From the NCBI RefSeq assembly GCF_000355675.1, contig NC_020888.1:2064883-2128882 (forward strand): a stretch of 64,000 bases of DNA, in the 5' to 3' direction. A program made the translations under genes and the position numbers. Source of the DNA: Thalassolituus oleivorans MIL-1. GTDB lineage: Bacteria > Pseudomonadota > Gammaproteobacteria > Pseudomonadales > Oceanobacteraceae. The notes beneath the pieces were generated by a model. The model saw only the letters and a list, made by a program, of their open reading frames with translations. It ran no database searches and was not told the DNA's origin. Below, in pieces: positions 55,021 through 63,109 of the stretch. Position 1 is the first letter of the stretch, and every line of letters starts with the position of its first letter.

Positions 55021-55980
55021 CTACTGATTAATACTTAACGCATCTCGAAGACGTTGAATATAAGCTTCTCTGAGCTCTGCTGGGGCGATAATTTGTACAT
55101 AGGGAGCATAGGCTAATAAGTCGCGCAATAATTCTCGCTGATCATTGTATGGCAGCGTTAATTGGTAATCGTCACCTTGCCACTGCCCTTTGGCATGGGG
55201 GTGCCATTGTTGTTGCGCGACTTGGTGCGCAACGTGAGTACTGAATAGTAGTTCTGCAGTATGAGTGTTCTCACCCGAAAATATGCCGTAGCTATTATGA
55301 AAATGCTGTTTTAATTCTTCGTTATTAAATTCAATGGCATTTTTTGCGCTCATGACGACTGAATTTATTCGGCTAAGCATAAAGGTGCGCAGTTGTTGAC
55401 GCTGATGACAATACGCATCGAGATACCAGTTATCGCGATATAACACGAGTGTTTGTGGGCTTATATTACGACGGCTGATCGTTTGCTTGATAGAAGCGTA
55501 TTGGATTTCAATTTGTTTACGGCTAAATAAGGCATCGGTTACTTGTTGGTATACGACGTTATTAACGCTACGTCGTCCTACACTCAGCACTTTTATCCTC
55601 TGAGTAATATCGCCGGGTTTTAAGCCGCGTTGCTGCATATAGTCTTGCAGTTGCTGCTGCACTTGCTCGAGTTCTGTAGCGACTAGACCATCGTTTAATT
55701 CACGCAATATATTAAGCACGGTCACTATGCCGCGAAGTTCTTGGGCTGTTAGCCAAACTCCTGGGAGCTGAAATGCAAGTTGGGCGGAATCGTAATAATA
55801 GGTGCGATCTGACTCCCGGTATTGAATCGGTGCACCATATTCGTCTCGCATCATCGCGATCGCATCACTGAGTTCTGGAGGAGTGCAATTAAGTTCGAGC
55901 GTCAGCGTCAGCCGATTGATACCTTCGGGATTCTGTTGCAGACGTCGGTGAATGGTTTGGATGAGATCAAATTTTTCCAT
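55021..55980 (-). CDS. WYL-domain transcription regulator (YafY-like)
   Basis: This 319-residue protein has an N-terminal winged HTH (about 1-60, DLIQTIHRRLQQNPEGINRLTLTLEL), a WYL domain (about 140-220; the conserved Trp-Tyr appears as NWYLDAYCHQR) and a C-terminal WCX part. WYL domains bind small or nucleic-acid-like ligands and these regulators control phage defence, DNA repair and other genes. No target can be named. It is on the same strand as the WYL pseudogene but 193 bases upstream of it. Its start has no very strong ribosome site. Confidence 0.88.
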   Translation of the reverse strand: MEKFDLIQTIHRRLQQNPEGINRLTLTLELNCTPPELSDAIAMMRDEYGAPIQYRESDRTYYYDSAQLAFQLPGVWLTAQELRGIVTVLNILRELNDGLVATELEQVQQQLQDYMQQRGLKPGDITQRIKVLSVGRRSVNNVVYQQVTDALFSRKQIEIQYASIKQTISRRNISPQTLVLYRDNWYLDAYCHQRQQLRTFMLSRINSVVMSAKNAIEFNNEELKQHFHNSYGIFSGENTHTAELLFSTHVAHQVAQQQWHPHAKGQWQGDDYQLTLPYNDQRELLRDLLAYAPYVQIIAPAELREAYIQRLRDALSINQ

Positions 55981-56193
55981 TGTTGTCTTACCCTTACCTG
56001 AATGGCCTATGGCGAGTCATATTGCGCAGACGTTAGCAATTTGAAGATAAGCGCTCAAGCTTTGCCTACTGGTATCGAGAATGCTGAGGCTGATTTGCGT
56101 TTTTTGCACACTTTTTTTGTTTTTATAATTGCAATCCACCCTGCTCGCCCCTACCTTACACGGTAGAAATTTATGAGTAAGGAAAGGCACAAA

Positions 56194-56475
56194 ATGATTA
56201 AGGTCATTATCGAGCGCATGATCGCAGATGGTATGGAATCAACATACGATGAAGCCATTAAAAATACCTTGTCAGCGATGGTAGCAGCACATGGTTATGT
56301 ATCGGGTGCGACTTATAAGGACGCTAAAGATAGCAATCACCGCGTGATTATTACTAACTGGCAAAGCCTACAAGCTTGGACGACTTGGTCTAAGTCAGAC
56401 GAGCGAGAACGCGTCATTGGTAGTATTCGCCCGATTTTGACCCAGCCGGAGAAATTTACGATTTTAACGGCTTAA
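56194..56475 (+). CDS. ABM-type monooxygenase-like protein
   Basis: This 93-residue protein has the fold pattern of small antibiotic-biosynthesis-monooxygenase-like dimers: a first strand MIKVIIERMI, a helix with DEAIKNTLSAMVAAHGYVSGATYKD and a strand HRVIITNWQSLQAWTTWSKS. Such proteins can be oxygenases, quinol oxygenases or haem-degrading enzymes. The start is ATG 56194, with AAGGAAAGG upstream; the ATG seven codons earlier is rejected. The function is by fold only. A minisatellite follows. Confidence 0.82.
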   Translation: MIKVIIERMIADGMESTYDEAIKNTLSAMVAAHGYVSGATYKDAKDSNHRVIITNWQSLQAWTTWSKSDERERVIGSIRPILTQPEKFTILTA

Positions 56476-56492
56476 TTGTTCTGCTCGCTTGC

Positions 56493-56680
56493 CTGTAGGA
56501 GCGACTCAACGAACGTTTTTTATTCGTGATCGCGGTGAATGCTGAGATTTTTCAATGCCACAATTCGGCACTGCTCGCTTCGCTCCCTGAGCACCTCCTA
56601 CAGATTCACCTGAGTACCTCCTACAGATTCACCTGAGTACCTCCTACAGATTCACCTGAGTACCTCCTACAGATTTACCT
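56493..56680. repeat. REP-like palindrome ending in a 4 x 23-base minisatellite
   Basis: Arm CTGTAGGAGCGACTCA (56493-56508) and the opposed TGAGCACCTCCTACAG (56588-56603) form a REP-like inverted pair, like elements of Pseudomonas genomes. A shared CTGCTCGCTT lies at 56481 and 56571. From 56589 four tandem 23-base units follow (56589-56611, 56612-56634, 56635-56657, 56658-56680), the first and last each with one base changed. They end nine bases before the Tex30-like gene's stop codon. Confidence 0.85.
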
Positions 56681-56688
56681 AGTACACA

Positions 56689-57369
56689 TCACTGATTGGC
56701 TTTAACAAACTTCGCAACTCTCTCCGCAGTCTTTTGCAGGTGCTGTTCGTGAGTAAACCCTGAAACTCGTCTTGGTTTTAGGTCGTGATTACCATCCTCC
56801 AACCATTCGAATTCAATTGCACGGTCTATACCGTAGCTCGATACATCGTTAAACGTACCCATGGTATCGCGAGAGCCTTGGACGATTAGTAGTGGCTTAC
56901 CTATTTTCATCAAATGCTCAGTGCGTTGCTTTTCTGGTTTGCCCGCAGGATGAAACGGATAGCCTAAACAGGCACACCCTTTAACTAGACCAGATTGATC
57001 CTCGGCCATAGCAACAATACTGGCTATACGCCCCCCCATGGATTTACCACCGATGACGCAGGGTCGATCTAGGTCAGAAATAACGGTTTGCCAGTCATCG
57101 ATAAGTTTAGGACCACGATCGGGCGGTCTTTTTTTACCATCTTCACGACGCTTTTCCATATAAGGAAAGTCGAATCGAACAACATAAACGCCAAAGGCCG
57201 CTATACGCTCAGCCATGTCAGTCATAAATTGACTTTGACTATCAGCCCCGGCTCCATGGGCAAAAATAAACAATGGATCTTCAGGGTTGCCGTTTTTTGT
57301 ATAAGTCTTGTACACTATTTTTACTTTATGGATTGCGATGTCAATATTGTAACCAGTTGTGAAAGTCAT
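56689..57369 (-). CDS. Alpha/beta hydrolase (KANL3/Tex30-like)
   Basis: This 226-residue cytoplasmic hydrolase has a typical fold: HGAGADSQS oxyanion region (about residue 39), nucleophile Ser in GGKSMGGR (about 109), acid in VQGSRDTMG (about 166) and His in DGNHDLKP (about 194). The family, predicted from COG3571 and Tex30/KANL3, has no known substrate. Its start is adjacent (9 bases) to the FNR-type box that precedes the divergent ccoN, so the two may share regulation. Confidence 0.86.
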   Translation of the reverse strand: MTFTTGYNIDIAIHKVKIVYKTYTKNGNPEDPLFIFAHGAGADSQSQFMTDMAERIAAFGVYVVRFDFPYMEKRREDGKKRPPDRGPKLIDDWQTVISDLDRPCVIGGKSMGGRIASIVAMAEDQSGLVKGCACLGYPFHPAGKPEKQRTEHLMKIGKPLLIVQGSRDTMGTFNDVSSYGIDRAIEFEWLEDGNHDLKPRRVSGFTHEQHLQKTAERVAKFVKANQ

Positions 57370-57377
57370 GTGACAAG

Positions 57378-57418
57378 TTGCTCTAGGTCAAGATGCGCCT
57401 TTGTGACAACCATATTAT
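57378..57418 (+). promoter_or_regulatory. Predicted FNR/ANR-dependent promoter of the cco operon
   Basis: TTGCTCTAGGTCAA (57378-57391) matches the FNR/ANR consensus TTGAT-N4-ATCAA at eight of ten positions. TATTAT (57413-57418) lies so that the box centre is about 41 bases before a start near 57426, the class II geometry. This fits oxygen-limited induction of cbb3 oxidase. Confidence 0.65.
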
Positions 57419-57667
57419 TCACTTTGCCATTCTTGCATCGTGTTGGGCTATGCTGGAACGGCCGGCATAAGGAGTTTAGCAGTGTACTGTTTCGCTCTTT
57501 GGTGAGAGTTGTTCTTATTTGCAAGTCTAATTACTCAAAAAACTGGCTATAAGCCTCTGTAAATTCAGGTGTTTTTTGGGGGATTGATTGCAAAAATTGT
57601 CATCAAACACCATAATTGCGCCGATTTTTTTAACCCTCAATCCCTCGCTGTTAAATGGAATATGATC

Positions 57668-59104
57668 ATGAGCACAGCATTTGACCATCCCGAGTACAAC
57701 TATAAGGTGGTAAGACAATTTGCCATCATGGCCGTTGTTTGGGGCATTGTTGGCATGGCGGTTGGTGTTCTCATCGCCGCTCAGCTGGCATGGCCACAAC
57801 TCAACTTTGATACCCCTTGGTTTTCTTTCGGTCGTTTACGTCCGTTGCATACCAATGCGGTTATTTTTGCCTTTGGCGGTTGCGCCTTATTTGCAACTTC
57901 TTACTACATCGTGCAACGCACATGTCGTACTTCTCTGTTCTCCGACACATTAGCAAGCTTCACCTTCTGGGGTTGGCAAGCCGTTATCGTTGCAGCAGCT
58001 ATTACTTTGCCGATGGGCCTAACCTCTACCAAAGAATATGCTGAGCTAGAATGGCCTATCGATATTTTGGTAACTCTGGTTTGGGTTGCATACGTCGTTA
58101 ACTTCTTGGGTACGTTGGCAATTCGTAAAGAAAGCCATATCTATGTAGCTAACTGGTTCTTCGCAGCATTCATGATCATGATTGCGATCCTGTATGTAGG
58201 TAATAACCTTGCGGTACCGGTATCACTTACTAAGTCATATTCTATCTGGCCGGGCACTATTGATGCCATGATCCAGTGGTGGTGGGGCCACAACGCAGTT
58301 GGTTTCTTCTTGACTGCAGGTTTCCTCGGTATGATGTACTACTTCGTACCTAAGCAAGCTGGCCGTCCAGTTTATTCTTACCGTTTGTCTATTGTTCACT
58401 TCTGGGCATTGATCTCTATCTATGTTTGGGCTGGTGCTCACCACTTGCACTACTCTGCACTACCAGATTGGGCGCAAACTTCCGGTATGGTGATGTCTTT
58501 GATCCTGTTAGCGCCAAGCTGGGGCGGTATGATCAACGGTATGATGACCCTGTCTGGTGCATGGCATAAGCTACGTACAGACCCTATTTTACGCTTCTTG
58601 GTTGTCTCTTTGTCTTTCTATGGTATGTCTACCTTCGAAGGCCCAATGATGTCGATCAAAACCGTAAACGCTCTGTCTCACAATACTGACTGGACCATCG
58701 GCCACGTTCACTCTGGTGCGTTAGGTTGGGTTGCTATGGTATCTATCGGTGCTCTGTATCACTTGATTCCTATTATGTTCGGTCGTAAAGCGGGTGAGAT
58801 GTACTCATCCAAGCTGATCAACGCTCACTTCTGGTTGGCGACTATCGGTACCGTATTCTACATCGCTGCGATGTGGGTAAACGGTATTATGCAGGGCTTG
58901 ATGTGGCGCGCAGTTAACGCTGACGGCACCTTGACCTACAGCTTCGTAGAGTCAGTCGCCGCTTCACACTGGGGCTATGCGGTTCGTGTGTTGGGTGGTG
59001 CTTTGTTCCTGACAGGTATGTTGTTGATGTTGTTCAACGTGTATATGACCGTACGCGATGCCAATAAGTCATTAGCTAACAACACCGCTGCAGCTCAGGC
59101 ATAA
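57668..59104 (+). CDS. ccoN: cbb3-type cytochrome c oxidase subunit I
   Basis: This 478-residue, 12-helix membrane subunit carries the low-spin haem b and the haem b3/CuB oxygen-reduction site. Visible ligands are His in [10 protein letters not shown], the CuB His in [11 protein letters not shown] and GAHHLHY, and the haem His pair in [10 protein letters not shown]. The cross-linked Tyr in [10 protein letters not shown] is present. The start is ATG 57668, with GGA eight bases upstream, giving the usual length; the longer frame from 57569 is rejected. A leader of about 240 bases separates it from the predicted FNR promoter. It is the first gene of ccoNOQP. Confidence 0.96.
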   Translation: MSTAFDHPEYNYKVVRQFAIMAVVWGIVGMAVGVLIAAQLAWPQLNFDTPWFSFGRLRPLHTNAVIFAFGGCALFATSYYIVQRTCRTSLFSDTLASFTFWGWQAVIVAAAITLPMGLTSTKEYAELEWPIDILVTLVWVAYVVNFLGTLAIRKESHIYVANWFFAAFMIMIAILYVGNNLAVPVSLTKSYSIWPGTIDAMIQWWWGHNAVGFFLTAGFLGMMYYFVPKQAGRPVYSYRLSIVHFWALISIYVWAGAHHLHYSALPDWAQTSGMVMSLILLAPSWGGMINGMMTLSGAWHKLRTDPILRFLVVSLSFYGMSTFEGPMMSIKTVNALSHNTDWTIGHVHSGALGWVAMVSIGALYHLIPIMFGRKAGEMYSSKLINAHFWLATIGTVFYIAAMWVNGIMQGLMWRAVNADGTLTYSFVESVAASHWGYAVRVLGGALFLTGMLLMLFNVYMTVRDANKSLANNTAAAQA

Positions 59105-59116
59105 GGAGTTTATTAA

Positions 59117-59722
59117 ATGAATCACTCTAAAATTGAGCAAAACCTCCCACTGATGGTTGTGATGATAGTTATCGCTCTCAGCTGGGCTGGTTTGGCAGAA
59201 ATTGTTCCACTATTTTGGCATGGTGATACCAACAAGCCAGTTGAAGGTTTAAAGCCATACACTGCGTTGCAACTGGAAGGCCGTGATATCTACATCCGTG
59301 AAGGTTGTCACGTATGCCATACTCAGATGGTTCGTCCATTCCGCGCAGAGACTGAGCGCTACGGCCCTTATTCTGTTGCAGGCGAGTCAGTTTACGAGCA
59401 TCCATTCTTATGGGGTTCTAAACGTACTGGTCCAGATTTGGCTCGTGTTGGCGGTCGTTATTCAGATGAATGGCACCGTGCTCATTTGTACAACCCTCGT
59501 GACGTTGTTCCTGAGTCGGTTATGCCATCTTACCCGTGGCTATTCGAGGACAAGGTTGACGGGCGTTTAACACCTAAGAAAATGGAAGCTCTGCGTATGG
59601 TCGGCGTACCGTATGAAGATGCTGATATCGAAGGTGCTAAAGAAGCGGTTGACGGTGTAACTGAAATCGAAGCTCTGGTTGCTTATTTGCAGCACCTGGG
59701 CACTGTGATCACTAAACGGTAA
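59117..59722 (+). CDS. ccoO: cbb3 oxidase subunit II (mono-haem cytochrome c)
   Basis: This 201-residue membrane-anchored cytochrome c has one N-terminal membrane helix ([21 protein letters not shown]) and the haem-binding CHVCH (about residue 56), with axial Met in SVMPSYPWL. It passes electrons to CcoN. It starts 12 bases after ccoN, and ccoQ begins four bases after it, so this is a tight operon. Confidence 0.97.
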   Translation: MNHSKIEQNLPLMVVMIVIALSWAGLAEIVPLFWHGDTNKPVEGLKPYTALQLEGRDIYIREGCHVCHTQMVRPFRAETERYGPYSVAGESVYEHPFLWGSKRTGPDLARVGGRYSDEWHRAHLYNPRDVVPESVMPSYPWLFEDKVDGRLTPKKMEALRMVGVPYEDADIEGAKEAVDGVTEIEALVAYLQHLGTVITKR

Positions 59723-59726
59723 TCCC

Positions 59727-59903
59727 ATGGACATTAACGACGTGCGCGGCCTCGGCTCAATCTTTGCTCTTATCGCCTTTTCCGGAGTTATCTGGTGGGC
59801 ATACGGCTCGAGCCGCAAGAAACGCTTTGATGACGACGCTAAAATCCCGTTCGTAGAGAACGAGGAAATGCCTGCGCACGACGCTAACGATCGGAGTAAA
59901 TAA
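59727..59903 (+). CDS. ccoQ: cbb3 oxidase subunit CcoQ
   Basis: This 58-residue protein has one membrane helix (SIFALIAFSGVIWWAYGSS) with an N-terminal acidic stretch (MDINDVRGLG) and a charged, cytoplasmic tail. Position, size and topology identify it as the small CcoQ subunit, which stabilises the complex. It lies four bases after ccoO and ends three bases before ccoP. Confidence 0.9.
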   Translation: MDINDVRGLGSIFALIAFSGVIWWAYGSSRKKRFDDDAKIPFVENEEMPAHDANDRSK

Positions 59904-59906
59904 AAT

Positions 59907-60818
59907 ATGTTAAGCACTTTTTGGCAAGTGTGGATCGCAGCGATTGTGCTGGGATCCATGATTGGCTGCGGTTTGCTGATTATGTACACCAGCAAAGGGC
60001 AGCGTAAGGAAGAAACCGACCAGACTACTGGTCACGCTTATGATGGCATCGAAGAACTGGATAACCCGCTACCGCGCTGGTGGGTATTTATGTTCTGGGG
60101 CACCATTGTATTTGGTTTTGGCTACCTATCCGCTTACGGCTTAGGTAACTATGACGGTTGGTTAACGGTAACGGTTGATGATCAGGAAGTAACTTGGACG
60201 TCAACTAACCAGTGGAAAGCGGAAGTTCAAGCATTCGATAAAGAGATCGCGCCGCTATACGCTGAATACCGCGCAACCGATATAGCAGAACTAGCGAAGA
60301 ACGAAGACGCGCTGCAAACTGGCCAACGTCTGTTCAAAAGCAACTGTTCCGTGTGTCATGGCACTGCTGCTAAAGGCGCTCAGGGCTTCCCTAACCTAAC
60401 CGACAACGATTGGTTGTATGGTGGTAAGCCTGAGAACATCAAGCAAACCATTATGTACGGTCGCCAGGGTGCAATGCCAGCTTGGGGCCCTGTATTGGGT
60501 GATGAAGGCGTTGCTGAAATGGCTCAGTATGTTCGTAGCTTGTCTGGTTTAGAACACAGCACAGAAGCTGCTGAAAAAGCCGCTCCTAAGTACCAGCAAC
60601 TATGCATGGCTTGTCACGGCGCAGACGGAAAAGGCAACCAGTTGGTTGGTGCTCCGAACCTAACCGATGACGTATGGCTGTACGGCGGCGCAACAAAGCA
60701 AATCGAATTTACTTTGAAGCACGGTCGTAACGGTAAAATGCCTGCACAATCTGAAATCTTAGGTGAAGATAAAGTGCATGTATTATCAGCTTACATCTAT
60801 TCTTTATCACAGAAGTAA
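59907..60818 (+). CDS. ccoP: cbb3 oxidase subunit III (di-haem cytochrome c)
   Basis: This 303-residue subunit has an N-terminal membrane pair (WQVWIAAIVLGSMIGCGLLIMY, WWVFMFWGTIVFGFGYL), linked by a charged loop, and two periplasmic cytochrome c domains with CSVCH (about residue 147) and CMACH (about 233). Axial Met residues occur in GAMPAWG and GKMPAQ. It accepts electrons from soluble cytochrome c. Downstream are a hairpin and a strong terminator. Confidence 0.97.
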   Translation: MLSTFWQVWIAAIVLGSMIGCGLLIMYTSKGQRKEETDQTTGHAYDGIEELDNPLPRWWVFMFWGTIVFGFGYLSAYGLGNYDGWLTVTVDDQEVTWTSTNQWKAEVQAFDKEIAPLYAEYRATDIAELAKNEDALQTGQRLFKSNCSVCHGTAAKGAQGFPNLTDNDWLYGGKPENIKQTIMYGRQGAMPAWGPVLGDEGVAEMAQYVRSLSGLEHSTEAAEKAAPKYQQLCMACHGADGKGNQLVGAPNLTDDVWLYGGATKQIEFTLKHGRNGKMPAQSEILGEDKVHVLSAYIYSLSQK

Positions 60819-60827
60819 GTTGAACCA

Positions 60828-60848
60828 GTGGGGTAGTCGCTACCCCAC
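60828..60848. other. Hairpin after ccoP
   Basis: GTGGGGTA and TACCCCAC pair perfectly around GTCGC. It lacks a T-run and may protect the 3' end of the ccoNOQP message. Confidence 0.6.
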
Positions 60849-60890
60849 GCCCTGCCGAAGTTAGAAATTGAGCTACGGCAACAAAATATG

Positions 60891-60917
60891 AAAAAAGCGG
60901 CCGAGTGCCGCTTTTTT
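60891..60917 (+). terminator. ccoNOQP terminator
   Basis: AAAAAAGCGGC and GCCGCTTTTTT pair around CGAGT, followed by more T. It separates the oxidase structural genes from the assembly genes. Confidence 0.93.
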
Positions 60918-61041
60918 CGTTAAAGAAGCCTAGTAAAAACTATATGATTACAGCGTTATATAGAGGGTGTTAGATAATTGTTCATCCCCCTATTTTGCTC
61001 GACTCTTCTTTTAGTTTTACTAACGAGGGTGATTTACCGTT

Positions 61042-62454
61042 ATGAGTCAAATTCCGGTCAAAAATGTCACACCAGAGCCTGAACTCCAAAGTATGTACAA
61101 AAAGCGCGAAAAAATTTACGTGCGCGCTATATCTGGAGTTTTCCAAAAAATTCGTAGTTGGTCGTTATGGGCTTTAATGCTCGGCTATTTTGGTACGGCT
61201 TGGCTTAACTGGGGCGACCGACAGGCAATTTTATTTGATCTGCCTGAACGCAAATTTCATATTTTAGGCATGACCTTTTGGCCGCAAGATTTTGTATTGC
61301 TGTCTTCTATTTTAATCATTTGTGCCTTTGGTTTATTCACTATTACTAACCTAGCTGGCCGAATTTGGTGTGGTTATACCTGCCCACAATCCGCTTGGTC
61401 GTTTATTTTCATGTGGATTGAAGAGCGTGTTGAAGGTACACGCAATGCACGTATAAAGCTCGATAAAGAACCGATGAGCGCGACTAAATTCCGCAAAAAA
61501 GCCATTAAACATATTGGTTGGATTGTGGTTGCCGTTTGGACCGGCGTCACCTTTGTTGGTTATTTCACCCCAATTCGCGAATTAGTCCCAGATTTCTTTA
61601 CGCTCAATATTAATGGTTGGGCGCTGTTTTGGATTTTATTTTTTGGTGTTGCAACATACATCAATGCCGGTTGGATGCGTGAGCAAGTCTGTATTTACAT
61701 GTGCCCTTACGCTCGTTTTCAGTCGGTGATGTACGATAACGATACCTTAGCGGTCTCTTACGACTACAATCGCGGCGAACCACGCGGCAAGCGCAGTAAA
61801 AAAGTAGAAAACCAAGAAGAACAAGCCAAACTTGGCGACTGTGTCGATTGCTCTTTGTGTGTACAGGTATGCCCTGTCGGTATCGATATTCGTGATGGTT
61901 TGCAATATCAATGTATCGGCTGTGCACTGTGCATTGACGCCTGTGATTCCATTATGGAAAAACTCGATAAACCTAAAGGGTTAATTCGCTACACCACTGA
62001 GAATAATTTAGAGGGTAAGAAAACGCATATTATGCGCCCTCGCCTCTTTGGCTATGCAGCGGTCCTGCTAACTATGATGGGTGCTTTAACCTACACCATT
62101 GCTACACGTACACCATTCCAGTTAGATATTGAGCGCGACCGTGGCCAGCTATATCAGTTAACGGCAAACGATACTGTACGAAATAGTTACACACTTAAAA
62201 TGATCAACATGTCGCAAGAGCCGCACATCTACGTGCTTAAAATGGAAGGCCTTGAGCACTATAAAATGGATGGCCTCACGGAGTACACATTGCGTGTAAA
62301 CGAACTCAAAGAGGTTATTGTCGATTTGGAAATCGATCCAGAAAAAGCCAAACTTCCAAGCAGTAAGACGGATATTGAATTCGTTGTGTACGATAAAGAT
62401 ACCGGGGAAGAAATCGCGCGTGAGGAAAGTCGCTTTATAGCTCCACGCGGTTGA
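61042..62454 (+). CDS. ccoG: cbb3 oxidase assembly protein CcoG (RdxA/FixG)
   Basis: This 470-residue protein has a cytoplasmic N-terminus, about five membrane helices and two cytoplasmic ferredoxin-type [4Fe-4S] motifs (CVDCSLCVQVCPVG and CIGCALCIDACD). CGYTCPQ in a membrane loop and a C-terminal FixG Ig-like domain (about residues 345-470) are also present. It is a cupric reductase needed to put copper in CcoN. It lies 223 bases after ccoP behind a terminator, so it probably has its own promoter, which I could not define. The spacing to ccoH (154 bases) is loose. Confidence 0.95.
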   Translation: MSQIPVKNVTPEPELQSMYKKREKIYVRAISGVFQKIRSWSLWALMLGYFGTAWLNWGDRQAILFDLPERKFHILGMTFWPQDFVLLSSILIICAFGLFTITNLAGRIWCGYTCPQSAWSFIFMWIEERVEGTRNARIKLDKEPMSATKFRKKAIKHIGWIVVAVWTGVTFVGYFTPIRELVPDFFTLNINGWALFWILFFGVATYINAGWMREQVCIYMCPYARFQSVMYDNDTLAVSYDYNRGEPRGKRSKKVENQEEQAKLGDCVDCSLCVQVCPVGIDIRDGLQYQCIGCALCIDACDSIMEKLDKPKGLIRYTTENNLEGKKTHIMRPRLFGYAAVLLTMMGALTYTIATRTPFQLDIERDRGQLYQLTANDTVRNSYTLKMINMSQEPHIYVLKMEGLEHYKMDGLTEYTLRVNELKEVIVDLEIDPEKAKLPSSKTDIEFVVYDKDTGEEIAREESRFIAPRG

Positions 62455-62608
62455 TTAAACTTGACAGTTCGATACTGGAGAACCGGCGCTCAAGTGGTTA
62501 CACTTGAGCGCTTTTTGCTATCCAGCGATTTCCATTGCTAGATACAAAGTACGCATTCTCAAAGTATTGCAAACGTCGATAGATGCCTATTCACGAAAAG
62601 AGAAGTTA

Positions 62609-63109
62609 ATGAATACTGAAAAGCAAGAACACCGCCCGTGGCACAAAGAACCTATGATGCTGTTAGTAATAGGCTTACCTTTGATCTCTGTTTGCTGGGG
62701 AATGGTGATGCTTTATTTGGCAGTTAACACCAAAGATTCATTAGTAAACGACACCTACTACAAGGATGGCGTGAACTACACCGAAGATCTTAAACACGAT
62801 GAATACGCACAACGCCTACAAATCGCTGCAGACATTGTTTTTATCGGCGATGAAATACACATAAATTTGCGCGGTTATCTCGATGAGCAACCAAATACCC
62901 TGCAATTACAATTGATTCATCCTACTCTGCAAGACCTCGATGAAACCGTCTTAATGCAACGCTTAGACGATGGCAGCTATGTAGGTATCAACGATTTAGA
63001 ATTGCCGCAAAAGCGTCACGTATGGTTGTTGAGTGGCGAGCAAAAATGGCGCATTCGCGAGACAGAAATAATTGAAGAAAATAAGGCTTTCACCCTCGGC
63101 AAACAATGA
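62609..63109 (+). CDS. ccoH: cbb3 oxidase assembly protein CcoH (FixH)
   Basis: This 166-residue protein has one membrane helix (MMLLVIGLPLISVCWGMVMLYLAV) and a periplasmic FixH domain (about residues 45-160, NDTYYKDGVNYTEDL). It stays with the oxidase and is needed for its stability. The start is ATG 62609 (MNTEKQEHRPWHKEP); the longer frame from 62504 has no family support. The stop overlaps the ccoI start (ATGA). Confidence 0.92.
   Translation: MNTEKQEHRPWHKEPMMLLVIGLPLISVCWGMVMLYLAVNTKDSLVNDTYYKDGVNYTEDLKHDEYAQRLQIAADIVFIGDEIHINLRGYLDEQPNTLQLQLIHPTLQDLDETVLMQRLDDGSYVGINDLELPQKRHVWLLSGEQKWRIRETEIIEENKAFTLGKQ

Noticed and set aside
54812-55027. Plus-strand frame ending AYQLQRYYFQHLDRDY
   Set aside because: It looks protein-like at its end, but the supposed start lies within the WYL pseudogene antisense and no ribosome site or homologue is recognised. 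It may be a gene remnant.
57530-57620. FNR box TTGAT...ATCAA near 57583
   Set aside because: The two half-sites are separated by 13 bases instead of four, so FNR could not bind as a dimer.
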